A stretch of 5,691 bases of DNA from contig VSOA01000248.1 in NCBI GenBank assembly GCA_009774585.1, positions 1-5,691 on the forward strand, read 5' to 3'. This document shows positions 1-5,691 of this stretch, piece by piece. Position 1 is the stretch's first letter, and every line of letters begins with the position of its first letter. Origin of the DNA: Lachnospiraceae bacterium (lineage in GTDB: Bacteria; Bacillota; Clostridia; Lachnospirales; Lachnospiraceae). Position numbers and translations under genes: made by a program. The notes beneath the pieces were generated by a model, which saw only the letters and a list, made by a program, of their open reading frames with translations, did not search any database and was not told the origin of the DNA.

Positions 1-23
1 ACATGGAACTATTTTATTTATCA

Positions 24-59
24 TTACAGAACCCTTTTTGCTACCCCAACAAACCTGCC
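24..59 (-). other. Out-of-frame C-terminal tail of the sortase
   Basis: Read one base back from the sortase frame, this stretch encodes GRFVGVAKRVL followed by TAA at 26-24. That is the conserved final beta-strand of class B sortases, with Arg at codon 56-54 in the position of the catalytic arginine. Adding one base between about 76 and 60 (the gac agt tca gag gag ac stretch) would give a continuous 416-aa sortase from the 1273 start. No classical X-XXY-YYZ slippery heptamer is visible, so programmed frameshifting is less likely than a mutation or a sequencing or assembly error. Confidence 0.85.
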
Positions 60-1273
60 GTCTCCTCTGAACTGTCACATGTCGATAACGTCAACAATTC
101 ATCACCGTAGACTGCCGTAACGCCGGTGTCATAGAGCGATAGTTCTGCCATTTCCTGCATATTGGAATTAAATTCCTTCTCCGAAGCCGCATCCAAAAAC
201 TGATAATATTTAAATACAACTTCGTCCTCATTATAAATCCGGGAACGAAATACATACATCACTTCATAGGTTCCCTTTTCATATATTGTATCAAACTGAA
301 TCGTGGAATGCTGCTTACAGTAATCTTCACTGCTGTATCTGTTCAGATTACCAAACATTTTTCCAGACTTCATATGGTGTCCGTATATGATCAGATTCGT
401 GCTTCTATGTACCACATCGCAGTCCTTATCTAAGAACAAACTTCCGTTCTTATCATATTCCTGACTGTAGTTATGATCCAGATAGTATTCATTATTGGAA
501 GTCTGCATGACAGGATAGTCTATATTAGTATCGTCAATTTTCAGCCATCCGATTAGACTTCTGTTCTTACTGTATAATGTCTGGTATTCCTCCAGAACTT
601 TAAGCTCAATCTCTTCTTCCTCGGTATAGTGAATTGTTACACCGGTTGAAGTCCCGGAAGCCAGCGCCGTACTCCCTTTGAGCTGTGCAAGATTCTCATA
701 ATTTACCTGTGTTCTGTCTGAAAAATAGTAGTACACGCCAAAATATCCAAAGCATGCCACTGCTATCACCGAGCAGATAACAACCGTCAGCCTGCGCCTC
801 TTCTCACGCTTCTTTAACTCATACAGGATTTCTTTCTGCATATTCTTATCGTATGCGTCAAGTGAAAGTTCTTTCCGTTCAGCGTCTCTGCTCTTCTTCT
901 TGGATGTTCTTTTCTGCTCTCCTATACCCGTGCCGCCCGCTTTCTTATCAGAAGCCGTCTTCGTCTGCCCGTCTGCTTTTCTCCTGCCCCTCAGAAAGTT
1001 CTTCTTCCCTGTAGGCAGCTTACTGTTGCAATCATATCCCTGACGTTTATAATCCTGTGCCAGTTCATAGATTTCGTCATCGAAATCATTTCCGACAGCC
1101 GTTTCAAAACGATACTTACCGGCTTCCATCTCTGCATAAAGCGTAATGACTTCCCCCGGCTGCTCCATATTGATTTGTGTCTTGATTTCCTCAATCTTTG
1201 CCTGATCCCGCAGTGCAGCGCGATAGTCCGCCTCCGTCCTGAATCTTCTGCCGGCAACTTCAAATCCCTCCAT
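41..1273 (-). CDS. Class B sortase with long cytoplasmic N-terminus, C-terminal frameshift
   Basis: Membrane-anchored cysteine transpeptidase of the sortase class B family, which cleaves sorting signals of exported proteins and attaches them to peptidoglycan or to pilins. I start it at the ATG at 1273: AAAGGAGAG lies 9 bases upstream, whereas the longer option is a GTG at 1318 with no ribosome site. From the 1273 start (410 aa) there is a soluble N-terminal region (about 1-80), a very Lys/Arg-rich linker (about 90-161), one membrane helix (about 162-184) and an extracellular catalytic domain. Class B hallmarks are YYLDHNY, an IIYGHHM box with catalytic His299, and LSTCD with catalytic Cys399. 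The expected G-R-F-V strand carrying the catalytic Arg is absent from this frame; the protein ends 11 residues after Cys399. A one-base shift at about 60-76 recovers it (see 24-59). As written the enzyme should be inactive. This may be a real mutation or a sequencing error. No sorting-signal substrate gene is visible nearby. Confidence 0.9.
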   Translation of the reverse strand: MEGFEVAGRRFRTEADYRAALRDQAKIEEIKTQINMEQPGEVITLYAEMEAGKYRFETAVGNDFDDEIYELAQDYKRQGYDCNSKLPTGKKNFLRGRRKADGQTKTASDKKAGGTGIGEQKRTSKKKSRDAERKELSLDAYDKNMQKEILYELKKREKRRRLTVVICSVIAVACFGYFGVYYYFSDRTQVNYENLAQLKGSTALASGTSTGVTIHYTEEEEIELKVLEEYQTLYSKNRSLIGWLKIDDTNIDYPVMQTSNNEYYLDHNYSQEYDKNGSLFLDKDCDVVHRSTNLIIYGHHMKSGKMFGNLNRYSSEDYCKQHSTIQFDTIYEKGTYEVMYVFRSRIYNEDEVVFKYYQFLDAASEKEFNSNMQEMAELSLYDTGVTAVYGDELLTLSTCDSSEETAGLLG

Positions 1274-1280
1274 GGGGGAT

Positions 1281-1289
1281 CTCTCCTTT
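1281..1289 (-). promoter_or_regulatory. Ribosome binding site fixing the sortase start
   Basis: On the minus strand AAAGGAGAG ends 7 bases before the ATG at 1273, with 9 bases from its AAAGGAG core. It decides between this ATG and the upstream in-frame GTG at 1318, which has no purine-rich stretch before it. The five consecutive C residues just before the ATG are unusual for a translation initiation region. Confidence 0.8.
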
Positions 1290-1380
1290 ACCCTAATATA
1301 TGTACCTAGTAAACCCACTTTGACATACTAGCAGATAGTATAATTTTACTATATCTTGAGATTTATGCAAGTGTTTTGTC

Positions 1381-1417
1381 ACAATTTACACAAGTTGGAC
1401 ACAACTTTATACAATTT
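1381..1417. repeat. Four ACAANTT elements in helical phase
   Basis: ACAATTT (1381), ACAAGTT (1390), ACAACTT (1401) and ACAATTT (1411) recur every 9 to 11 bases, about one turn of DNA. Within them AAGTTG-GACA-CAACTT (1392-1407) is a perfect 6-bp dyad. A possible sigma-A promoter overlaps the array: TTTACA at 1385-1390, 17 bp, TATACA at 1408-1413, reading toward the Cys-rich gene. The set lies between divergent genes, so a regulator site or bent DNA is conceivable. No known operator was recognised. Confidence 0.4.
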
Positions 1418-1513
1418 GGTAACATTTCCTTCTTTAAATAAAAGAAGTCACTCTCATATATACTGCATTCTTCTCAAAATCGTGTCTATAAAATATTCCT
1501 CCACATATCAGTC

Positions 1514-1540
1514 ACACATCTGCCCAACAGACATAAGATA
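1514..1540 (+). promoter_or_regulatory. Sigma-K-like promoter candidate
   Basis: AC at 1514-1515, 16 bases, then CATAAGATA at 1532-1540 matches all eight fixed bases of the Bacillus subtilis sigma-K consensus (AC, 16 bp, CATANNNTA). A start site about 7 bases downstream would leave a leader of roughly 24 bases containing the GGAGG at 1558-1562 before the ATG at 1571. The consensus is short and several promoter types were considered, so a chance match is possible. If real, it would place the Cys-rich gene in the late mother-cell programme of sporulation. Confidence 0.35.
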
Positions 1541-1570
1541 AACCATAAACAACATTTGGAGGAACAAACA

Positions 1571-1795
1571 ATGAGCGATTTAACAGCAACCCACTGCGGA
1601 TGCAACAATAATAATGGTGGATTTTTCGGTGGCGGATGCGGATCATGGATCTGGATTCTCATCCTCTTATCCTGCTGTGGTAACAACGACGGATGCGGAT
1701 GCGATGGCGGCGGTTTCGGACTTTTCGGAAACAACGACAACAACTGCTGCAATACCCTGATCTGGTTGTTAATCCTTTCCAGCTGCTGCGGTTAA
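1571..1795 (+). CDS. Small Cys/Gly/Asn-rich two-repeat protein (chorion-class high-cysteine type)
   Basis: A 74-residue protein with 11 Cys, 16 Gly and 11 Asn. The ATG at 1571 is preferred because GGAGG (1558-1562) ends 8 bases upstream; the in-frame TTG at 1556 overlaps that site. The protein is an internal duplication. CGC at 9-11 and 42-44 each begin a Gly/Asn-rich stretch with a Gly-Phe-Phe-Gly or Gly-Leu-Phe-Gly element, and each half ends in a hydrophobic block: WIWILILLSCCG (26-37) and LIWLLILSSCCG (63-74, the exact C-terminus). There is no classical signal peptide. The hydrophobic blocks are too short for confident membrane spans. Composition resembles proteins labelled 'chorion class high-cysteine' in Lachnospiraceae, from memory; their function is unknown to me. 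A disulfide-linked structural role, for example in a spore surface layer, would fit the sigma-K-like promoter but is speculation. A hairpin at 1840-1872 ends the unit. Confidence 0.85.
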   Translation: MSDLTATHCGCNNNNGGFFGGGCGSWIWILILLSCCGNNDGCGCDGGGFGLFGNNDNNCCNTLIWLLILSSCCG

Positions 1796-1839
1796 TTCCA
1801 CAAACAATCCCCTTTACACATCTATTACTTCATATCTGG

Positions 1840-1872
1840 GAAATAGGCTCTGGTTCTTTTAGAGCCTATTTC
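1840..1872 (+). terminator. Hairpin terminator after the Cys-rich gene
   Basis: GAAATAGGCTCT (1840-1851) pairs perfectly over 12 bp with AGAGCCTATTTC (1861-1872) across a 9-base loop, GGTTCTTTT. The right arm ends TATTTCTCTC, a modest U-rich tail, so termination may be partial. It lies 45 bases after the stop of the Cys-rich gene and 57 bases before the next start codon. Confidence 0.75.
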
Positions 1873-1892
1873 TCTCACATGCAGCATATACT
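1864..1892 (+). promoter_or_regulatory. Sigma-E-like promoter candidate
   Basis: GCCTATT (1864-1870) matches six of seven positions of the B. subtilis sigma-E -35 consensus KMATATT. After a 14-bp spacer, CATATACT (1885-1892) matches six of the seven fixed positions of CATACANT. A start near 1899 would leave a leader of about 30 bases before the ATG at 1929. The -35 element lies inside the right arm of the preceding terminator. No sigma-A -35 fits the TATACT. This is a tentative consensus match. Confidence 0.33.
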
Positions 1893-1928
1893 GTAGAGAA
1901 AACTAGGGGCATCAGAAAGGCATATCCT

Positions 1929-2477
1929 ATGGCTGCAAAAAATGAAGACGCAACAAACGTTATGGCATTTGATGCCTTATATACTACCAATCAGATTCAA
2001 AAGCTTAAGGTTCTTCTTCCCTACATAGAACCTTCCATGCAAAAGCATCTGGCGGTCTATATTAAATATATGGAGCTGCAATACACATTAAGCCATGTTC
2101 GCAAACACCCGTTCCAGATAAGCGGCTGCAGCATATCTTCTGATGAAAAACCCGATCTGCGCTCGCTGTGCCGCCAACTATGCCTCTATTCTTCTCCGGA
2201 AGAAATCAAGCAGTTAGAACAGATGCAGAACATGCTGCAAACCATGGAAACCATGCAGGAAATGTCGCAGACCATGTCTGCCCTGCAGGAAATTTTCCCT
2301 GACATGTCTGCTGCTCCGCCCCTCGGAAGCGACTCTGCATCCTCCGAAAACGACGGATCAGAGTCAGCGCAGACCGGAGCGTTCTCCATGATGGATATGC
2401 TGATGAATATGCTCACCCCGGAGCAAAAGGCTATGTATGAAATGTTCCAGCAAAACACCACCGCTGCGGACTCATGA
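1929..2477 (+). CDS. Hypothetical Met/Gln-rich helical protein
   Basis: A 182-residue cytoplasmic-looking protein with no signal peptide or membrane helix; I do not recognise a named family. AGAAAGG (1914-1920) ends 8 bases before the ATG. Residues about 12-55 look helical and hydrophobic (ALYTTNQIQKLKVLLPY, then HLAVYIKYMELQYTL). At 87-99 comes YSSPEEIKQLEQM, similar to a motif in the next gene product. Residues 99-126 have Met at 99, 102, 106, 109, 112 and 116, giving a helix with one methionine face, possibly a coiled coil. A Ser/Asp/Gly-rich linker (127-150) follows, then a second Met-rich helix (152-174) with LTPEQKAMYEMFQ. There are about 18 Met in total. Cys 67, 81 and 85 show no metal-site spacing I can name. 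It is likely co-transcribed with the gene at 2551, 73 bases downstream. Function unknown; a sporulation link depends on the sigma-E-like promoter. Confidence 0.85.
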   Translation: MAAKNEDATNVMAFDALYTTNQIQKLKVLLPYIEPSMQKHLAVYIKYMELQYTLSHVRKHPFQISGCSISSDEKPDLRSLCRQLCLYSSPEEIKQLEQMQNMLQTMETMQEMSQTMSALQEIFPDMSAAPPLGSDSASSENDGSESAQTGAFSMMDMLMNMLTPEQKAMYEMFQQNTTAADS

Positions 2478-2550
2478 ATTAGCACCATTATTTGAAAAGC
2501 TGAACCGGTATATATGTTATATCACCCGGCACAGCAGAAAGGATGATAAA

Positions 2551-2817
2551 ATGACAGGAAATTGGATGGACGATCCTGCGGTCGCACATATCTCTAAATC
2601 CAAATTGGACTTTCTGCAGTCACTCGTCTTCGAGAGCCAGTCTCTCACCAAGGAACAGATGATGCCTTTCTTTATGGCAATTGCCAAGAGAGGTATGGAC
2701 AACCACATATCTTTTTCCAAAGACGAAGTCGAAATAATCACCACCACTATCCGTAAATATTCTACTCCTGAAGAACTGGAAAAAATTGATAAATTGACAA
2801 AATTAATCAAAAGATGA
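2551..2817 (+). CDS. Small hypothetical helical protein, partner of the preceding gene
   Basis: An 88-residue protein predicted to be mostly helical and cytoplasmic. The ATG at 2551 is chosen because AAAGGA (2538-2543) sits 7 bases upstream; the open frame continues back to 2437 inside the preceding gene, but that start lacks a ribosome site. Residues 16-30 (SKSKLDFLQSLVFES) and 34-50 (KEQMMPFFMAIAKRGMD) look like two amphipathic helices. A region at 56-70 leads into YSTPEELEKIDKL (70-82) and a basic end, KLIKR. The last motif resembles YSSPEEIKQLEQM in the upstream product, so the two may be diverged members of one module. I cannot name the family. A terminator begins one base after the stop, marking the end of a two-gene unit. 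Confidence 0.8.
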   Translation: MTGNWMDDPAVAHISKSKLDFLQSLVFESQSLTKEQMMPFFMAIAKRGMDNHISFSKDEVEIITTTIRKYSTPEELEKIDKLTKLIKR

Positions 2818-2818
2818 G

Positions 2819-2853
2819 AAAGCGTCAGGGATAATATAGTCCCTGACGCTTTT
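2819..2853 (+). terminator. Strong intrinsic terminator between convergent genes
   Basis: AAAGCGTCAGGGA (2819-2831) pairs perfectly over 13 bp with TCCCTGACGCTTT (2840-2852) across an 8-base loop, followed by a short T run (2850-2853) and TAT. It starts one base after the stop of the 88-aa gene. On the minus strand the stem is followed by TCTCATCTTTT, so it may also end the leuS-side transcript that converges from the right. Confidence 0.9.
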
Positions 2854-2882
2854 ATACTGCACGTCTGTTTTACCTGCATTGC

Positions 2883-3605
2883 TCACTGCTGCCAATTCAA
2901 TAATTCCGCTTCAATCGTCATATAAATTTCTTCCGGATTGTCATGTTCCTTCCACCAATCCCAACCCCACTTTTCCTGCCCGGACTGATAGGTGTTCAAT
3001 ATGTCTGTCATCCCATCTAATCCGTTAATCTTATTCTCATATTCTGTCTGTGGGATCAGCCATGACATTTCCACCTGCTCCAGCCATGGGTCAATACATC
3101 GGTCGGCGGAAATATAATAAAAATCTCTATTCTCTGTTTCCTTCGTCCACGTTCCGGCAGATTCGCCCTCTGGCTCGCCGGAAATATGAACCATTGCATC
3201 ACCGGGAAGCCTCCACAAATCTTCCGTAAAGTAACAGCCTTCATCTCCCCATGCATAGATTCTGTACTGCATAATCCCTTCTGTTCCCGTCGTATGGGGA
3301 GCCGCACACATAACCAGCCTTCCGTCATCCGTATGACATAACCTGCTGCTCCATGCCCATGGTTTCATATCATCCACGACAAACACATCGCCATTCATAT
3401 AATAATATACACGATACTCCCAGCCGCTTGATGCCGCCAGATACACTTCCGGCATCCCGTCACCATTTAAGTCGGCAATCTGACAATTATTGATATACAG
3501 CGCCTCATCGTATGGCAGGGATGCCGCGAAATCATATATCGGATCCTGTATAACGACTCCATATGCGGCTATCAGCATCTGAAAAACCAGATTCCTAAAA
3601 ATCAT
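2883..3605 (-). CDS. Hypothetical protein with a DxNxDG calcium-loop motif, downstream of leuS
   Basis: A 240-residue protein. Residues 45-54 (DLNGDGMPEV) form a DxNxDGxxE loop as in EF-hand-like, dockerin and FG-GAP/VCBS-type calcium sites. It sits between short beta-strand-like segments (CQIADLNGDGMPEVYLAAS, then YRVYYYMNGDVFVV), the arrangement common in secreted clostridial lipoproteins and hydrolase-like proteins. The rest is aromatic and acidic, with a Trp-rich segment near the end (W213, W215, W217, W218). The N-terminus (MIFRNLVFQMLIAAYGVVI) is a weak, short hydrophobic stretch with only one positive charge, so export is uncertain; homologous-looking proteins usually have a clearer signal peptide, and this copy may be shortened. 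AAGGGA (3615-3610) overlaps the leuS stop codon, and the ATG follows the stop by 8 bases, suggesting co-transcription and translational coupling with leuS. Family and function are not identified. Confidence 0.75.
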   Translation of the reverse strand: MIFRNLVFQMLIAAYGVVIQDPIYDFAASLPYDEALYINNCQIADLNGDGMPEVYLAASSGWEYRVYYYMNGDVFVVDDMKPWAWSSRLCHTDDGRLVMCAAPHTTGTEGIMQYRIYAWGDEGCYFTEDLWRLPGDAMVHISGEPEGESAGTWTKETENRDFYYISADRCIDPWLEQVEMSWLIPQTEYENKINGLDGMTDILNTYQSGQEKWGWDWWKEHDNPEEIYMTIEAELLNWQQ

Positions 3606-3613
3606 ACAATCCC

Positions 3614-5691
3614 TTATTTCTGTACAATATTTACAATTCTGCCCGGAACATAAATCTCTTTTACAATCGTCCCAGTCAGTTTGTCTGCAATCACTTCTTT
3701 TGCCTTAGTAATCACTTCCTCTTTCGGATCATCCTTGCCGATAGCAAGCGTAGCCCTCGTCTTACCGTTAATCTGAACAGCAATCTCTACTGTAGATTCT
3801 ACGGTTTTAGCCTCCTCATATTCCGGCCACTTCGCCTGATACAATCTGCCGTCAAATCCCGTCTTCTGCCACAATTCTTCCGTGATATGAGGCGCTACCG
3901 GATTCAGCATGGTAAGTAAAGTCTTAAATTCACCCTTGGTCACGGAATTTTTCTTATAAAACTCATTAATGAGTGCCATCATTGCAGCAATCGCCGTATT
4001 ATACTTTAAATTCTCAAAATCATTGCTGACTTTCTTAATCGTCTGGTGCATTTTTGTCTCTAAATCTTTAGAGTATGCCATATCATCCGACATAATATCC
4101 TGTAATTTCCAAACTCTCTCTAAGAAGCGGCGGCACCCCTTAACACCATCCTCGCTCCATCCTGCGCTGAGTTCAAAAGCGCCGATAAACATTTCGTATG
4201 TTCTTAATGTGTCTGCACCGTATTCCGTCACTATATCATCAGGATTTACTACATTCCCAAGCGATTTAGACATCTTGACTACCGGATGTTCCGCCATCTC
4301 TCCGTACTTTTCTTTGAGCGCTGCTCTTGCCGCCTTCTCATTTCCATATTTGGCAAGCAGCGCTTCCTGCTCTTTCATAGGCAGATTTGCAAAATTATGC
4401 GGATTCAGTCCGAGAATCATCCCATGGGAAGTTCTCTTGGCATAAGGCTCCGGACACGGAACTGTCTTCTGGTCATACAAAAACTTATGCCAGAATCTGG
4501 AATACAATAAGTGCAGTGTCGTGTGTTCCATACCACCGTTATACCAATCTACCGGCATCCAGTATTCAAGCGCTTCTTTACTTGCAAGCGCTTCCGTATT
4601 GTCCGGGTCTGTATATCTTAAGAAATACCATGAAGAGCCAGCCCACTGAGGCATCGTATCCGTCTCTCTCTTTGCCGGACTGCCACAGCAAGGACATGTG
4701 GTATTAACCCAATCAGTCATAAGCGCCAAAGGAGATTCACCTGTATCGGTAGGCATATAGCTGTCCACATCCGGAAGTTCCAACGGAAGTTCACTCTCAT
4801 CAATCGGTACATAACCGCATTTCTCACAATGCACAATCGGAATCGGTTCTCCCCAGTAGCGCTGTCTTGAGAAAACCCAGTCTCTAAGTTTGAAATTTAT
4901 TTTGGCACAGCCAATCCCCTTCTCTTCCAAAAATACAATCATCTTTGCCTTGGCTTCTTCCACGCTAAGACCGCTGATAAATCCCGAATTAACAATCGTA
5001 CCTGTCGCCACGTCCGTATAGACTTCTTCCTGCACGTCCTTACCGCCGGCTACTACTTCAACAATAGGCAGGTTAAATTTCTTCGCAAATTCCCAGTCTC
5101 TCTCATCATGCGCCGGCACCGCCATAATCGCGCCCGTACCATAACTCATAAGTACATAATCAGAAACAAAAATCGGGATTTCCACCTCGCTCACCGGATT
5201 AACCGCTGTCAGACCGTCAATCTTGACACCTGTCTTCTCTTTTGCCAATTCTGCACGCTCGAAATCAGACTTTCTCGCTGCCTGCTCACGATAAGCCTCT
5301 ATCTCATCCCAGTTGCGAATATCATCTTTATACTTGTCAAGAAGTGGATGTTCCGGAGACATAACCATATATGTCACACCAAATAACGTATCACATCTGG
5401 TCGTGTAGATACGCATTTTATCTTCTTTACCTTTGATAATGAAATCGACTTCCGCACCGGTGGATTTACCAATCCAGTTTTTCTGCGAAACCTTTACCCG
5501 CTCCACATAGTCAACCGTGTCAAGCCCTTCAATCAGCTTATCCGCATACTCCGTAATCTTAAGCATCCACTGGCTCTTAACCTTGCGCACAACCTCAGAA
5601 CCACAACGCTCACAAACACCATTGACCACTTCCTCATTGGCACGACCAACCTTGCAGGAAGTACACCAGTTACTAGGCATCTCCGATTTAT
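3614..5691 (-). CDS. leuS: Leucyl-tRNA synthetase, partial (N-terminus beyond the window)
   Basis: Class I aminoacyl-tRNA synthetase that charges tRNA-Leu with leucine in the cytoplasm. The frame is open to the right edge (KSE precedes the ATG at 5680), so the Met there is internal and the HIGH-containing N-terminus is outside. In residues counted from 5680: a Cys pair region CTSC (6-9) and CERC (23-26); the CP1 editing domain with TTRCDT (93-98) and [15 protein letters not shown] (181-195, Asp192 matching the editing Asp); [12 protein letters not shown] (270-281); two Cys pairs CEKC (285-288) and CPCC (329-332); [14 protein letters not shown] (379-392); KMSKS (469-473) with LGNVVNPDD; an anticodon-binding helical domain (about 515-620); and the C-terminal domain with [11 protein letters not shown] and [10 protein letters not shown]. 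About 44 residues lie between MILG (421-424) and KMSKS, where some LeuRSs carry a leucine-specific insertion. Only 688 residues plus a few are seen, of a usual 800 or more. Position 96 is Cys where Pro or Ala is common. Confidence 0.98.
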   Translation of the reverse strand, partial: KSEMPSNWCTSCKVGRANEEVVNGVCERCGSEVVRKVKSQWMLKITEYADKLIEGLDTVDYVERVKVSQKNWIGKSTGAEVDFIIKGKEDKMRIYTTRCDTLFGVTYMVMSPEHPLLDKYKDDIRNWDEIEAYREQAARKSDFERAELAKEKTGVKIDGLTAVNPVSEVEIPIFVSDYVLMSYGTGAIMAVPAHDERDWEFAKKFNLPIVEVVAGGKDVQEEVYTDVATGTIVNSGFISGLSVEEAKAKMIVFLEEKGIGCAKINFKLRDWVFSRQRYWGEPIPIVHCEKCGYVPIDESELPLELPDVDSYMPTDTGESPLALMTDWVNTTCPCCGSPAKRETDTMPQWAGSSWYFLRYTDPDNTEALASKEALEYWMPVDWYNGGMEHTTLHLLYSRFWHKFLYDQKTVPCPEPYAKRTSHGMILGLNPHNFANLPMKEQEALLAKYGNEKAARAALKEKYGEMAEHPVVKMSKSLGNVVNPDDIVTEYGADTLRTYEMFIGAFELSAGWSEDGVKGCRRFLERVWKLQDIMSDDMAYSKDLETKMHQTIKKVSNDFENLKYNTAIAAMMALINEFYKKNSVTKGEFKTLLTMLNPVAPHITEELWQKTGFDGRLYQAKWPEYEEAKTVESTVEIAVQINGKTRATLAIGKDDPKEEVITKAKEVIADKLTGTIVKEIYVPGRIVNIVQK

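Noticed and set aside
991..1263. 90-aa minus-strand reading frame inside the sortase gene
   Set aside because: Overlaps the well-supported sortase frame, has no ribosome site, and its composition looks like frame-shadow translation.
1290..1298. CATATATTA on the minus strand, a sigma-K-like -10 before the sortase
   Set aside because: It abuts the ribosome binding site, leaving no room for a leader, and no AC lies 16 bp upstream.
1320..1344. Perfect TTGACA (1320-1325) and TATAAT (1339-1344) on the plus strand
   Set aside because: Only 13 bp separate them, too short for a sigma-A promoter; likely chance in AT-rich DNA.
1335..1352. ATAGTA-TAATTT-TACTAT dyad, overlapping a minus-strand TATACT that could be the sortase -10
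   Set aside because: A six-base AT-rich dyad is weak and no acceptable -35 lies 16-18 bp upstream on the minus strand.
1429..1447. CTTCTTT-AAATA-AAAGAAG hairpin
   Set aside because: Short, mostly A-T stem with no following T run or associated gene end.
1486..1752. 88-aa minus-strand frame rich in Pro and Leu opposite the Cys-rich gene
   Set aside because: Its composition is the expected complement of Gly-rich codons; the plus-strand gene has the ribosome site and terminator.
2505..2529. Imperfect hairpin CCGG-TATATA / TATAT-CCGG between the two unknown genes
   Set aside because: Internal loop and weak A-T core; it could affect coupling but there is no firm support.
3969..4707. Several plus-strand reading frames opposite leuS
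   Set aside because: Antisense shadows of a strongly conserved gene with no ribosome sites or recognisable domains.

Overview
The window looks like a chromosomal piece of a low-to-moderate G+C, Gram-positive anaerobe of the Clostridia, most likely a Lachnospiraceae relative. This is an inference from protein flavour, not from a database search. The support is a Clostridia-type leucyl-tRNA synthetase, a class B sortase with a long cytoplasmic N-terminal extension, a tiny Gly/Cys/Asn-rich protein of the kind automated pipelines call 'chorion class high-cysteine protein', and AGGAG-type ribosome binding sites before nearly every gene.

Layout. (1) Positions 24-1273, minus strand: a class B sortase gene whose 3' end carries an apparent one-base frameshift. 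The readable frame stops 11 codons after the catalytic Cys, while the missing C-terminal strand with the expected catalytic Arg is intact in the neighbouring frame. (2) Positions 1274-1570: an AT-rich region between divergent genes. It holds four ACAANTT elements spaced about one helical turn apart and, just upstream of the next gene, a sequence matching the sigma-K consensus. (3) Positions 1571-1795, plus strand: a 74-residue Cys/Gly/Asn-rich protein made of two similar halves, followed by a strong hairpin at 1840-1872. (4) Positions 1929-2817, plus strand: two small genes of unknown function (182 and 88 aa), probably one transcript. They share a short motif, have a sigma-E-like promoter candidate in front and a clear terminator at 2819-2853. 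(5) Positions 2883-5691, minus strand: leuS, running off the right edge without its N-terminal part. Eight bases after its stop lies a 240-aa gene for a protein with one DxNxDG calcium-loop motif. The two are probably co-transcribed and converge on the terminator at 2819-2853.

How they fit together. leuS is housekeeping. Its downstream partner looks like a passenger gene with a possibly shortened N-terminus. The three plus-strand genes may be mother-cell sporulation genes if the sigma-E-like and sigma-K-like promoters are real. That is the most interesting speculative reading of the window, but it rests on short consensus matches. The firmest anomaly is the sortase frameshift. I saw no mobile element, CRISPR array, tRNA or rRNA.
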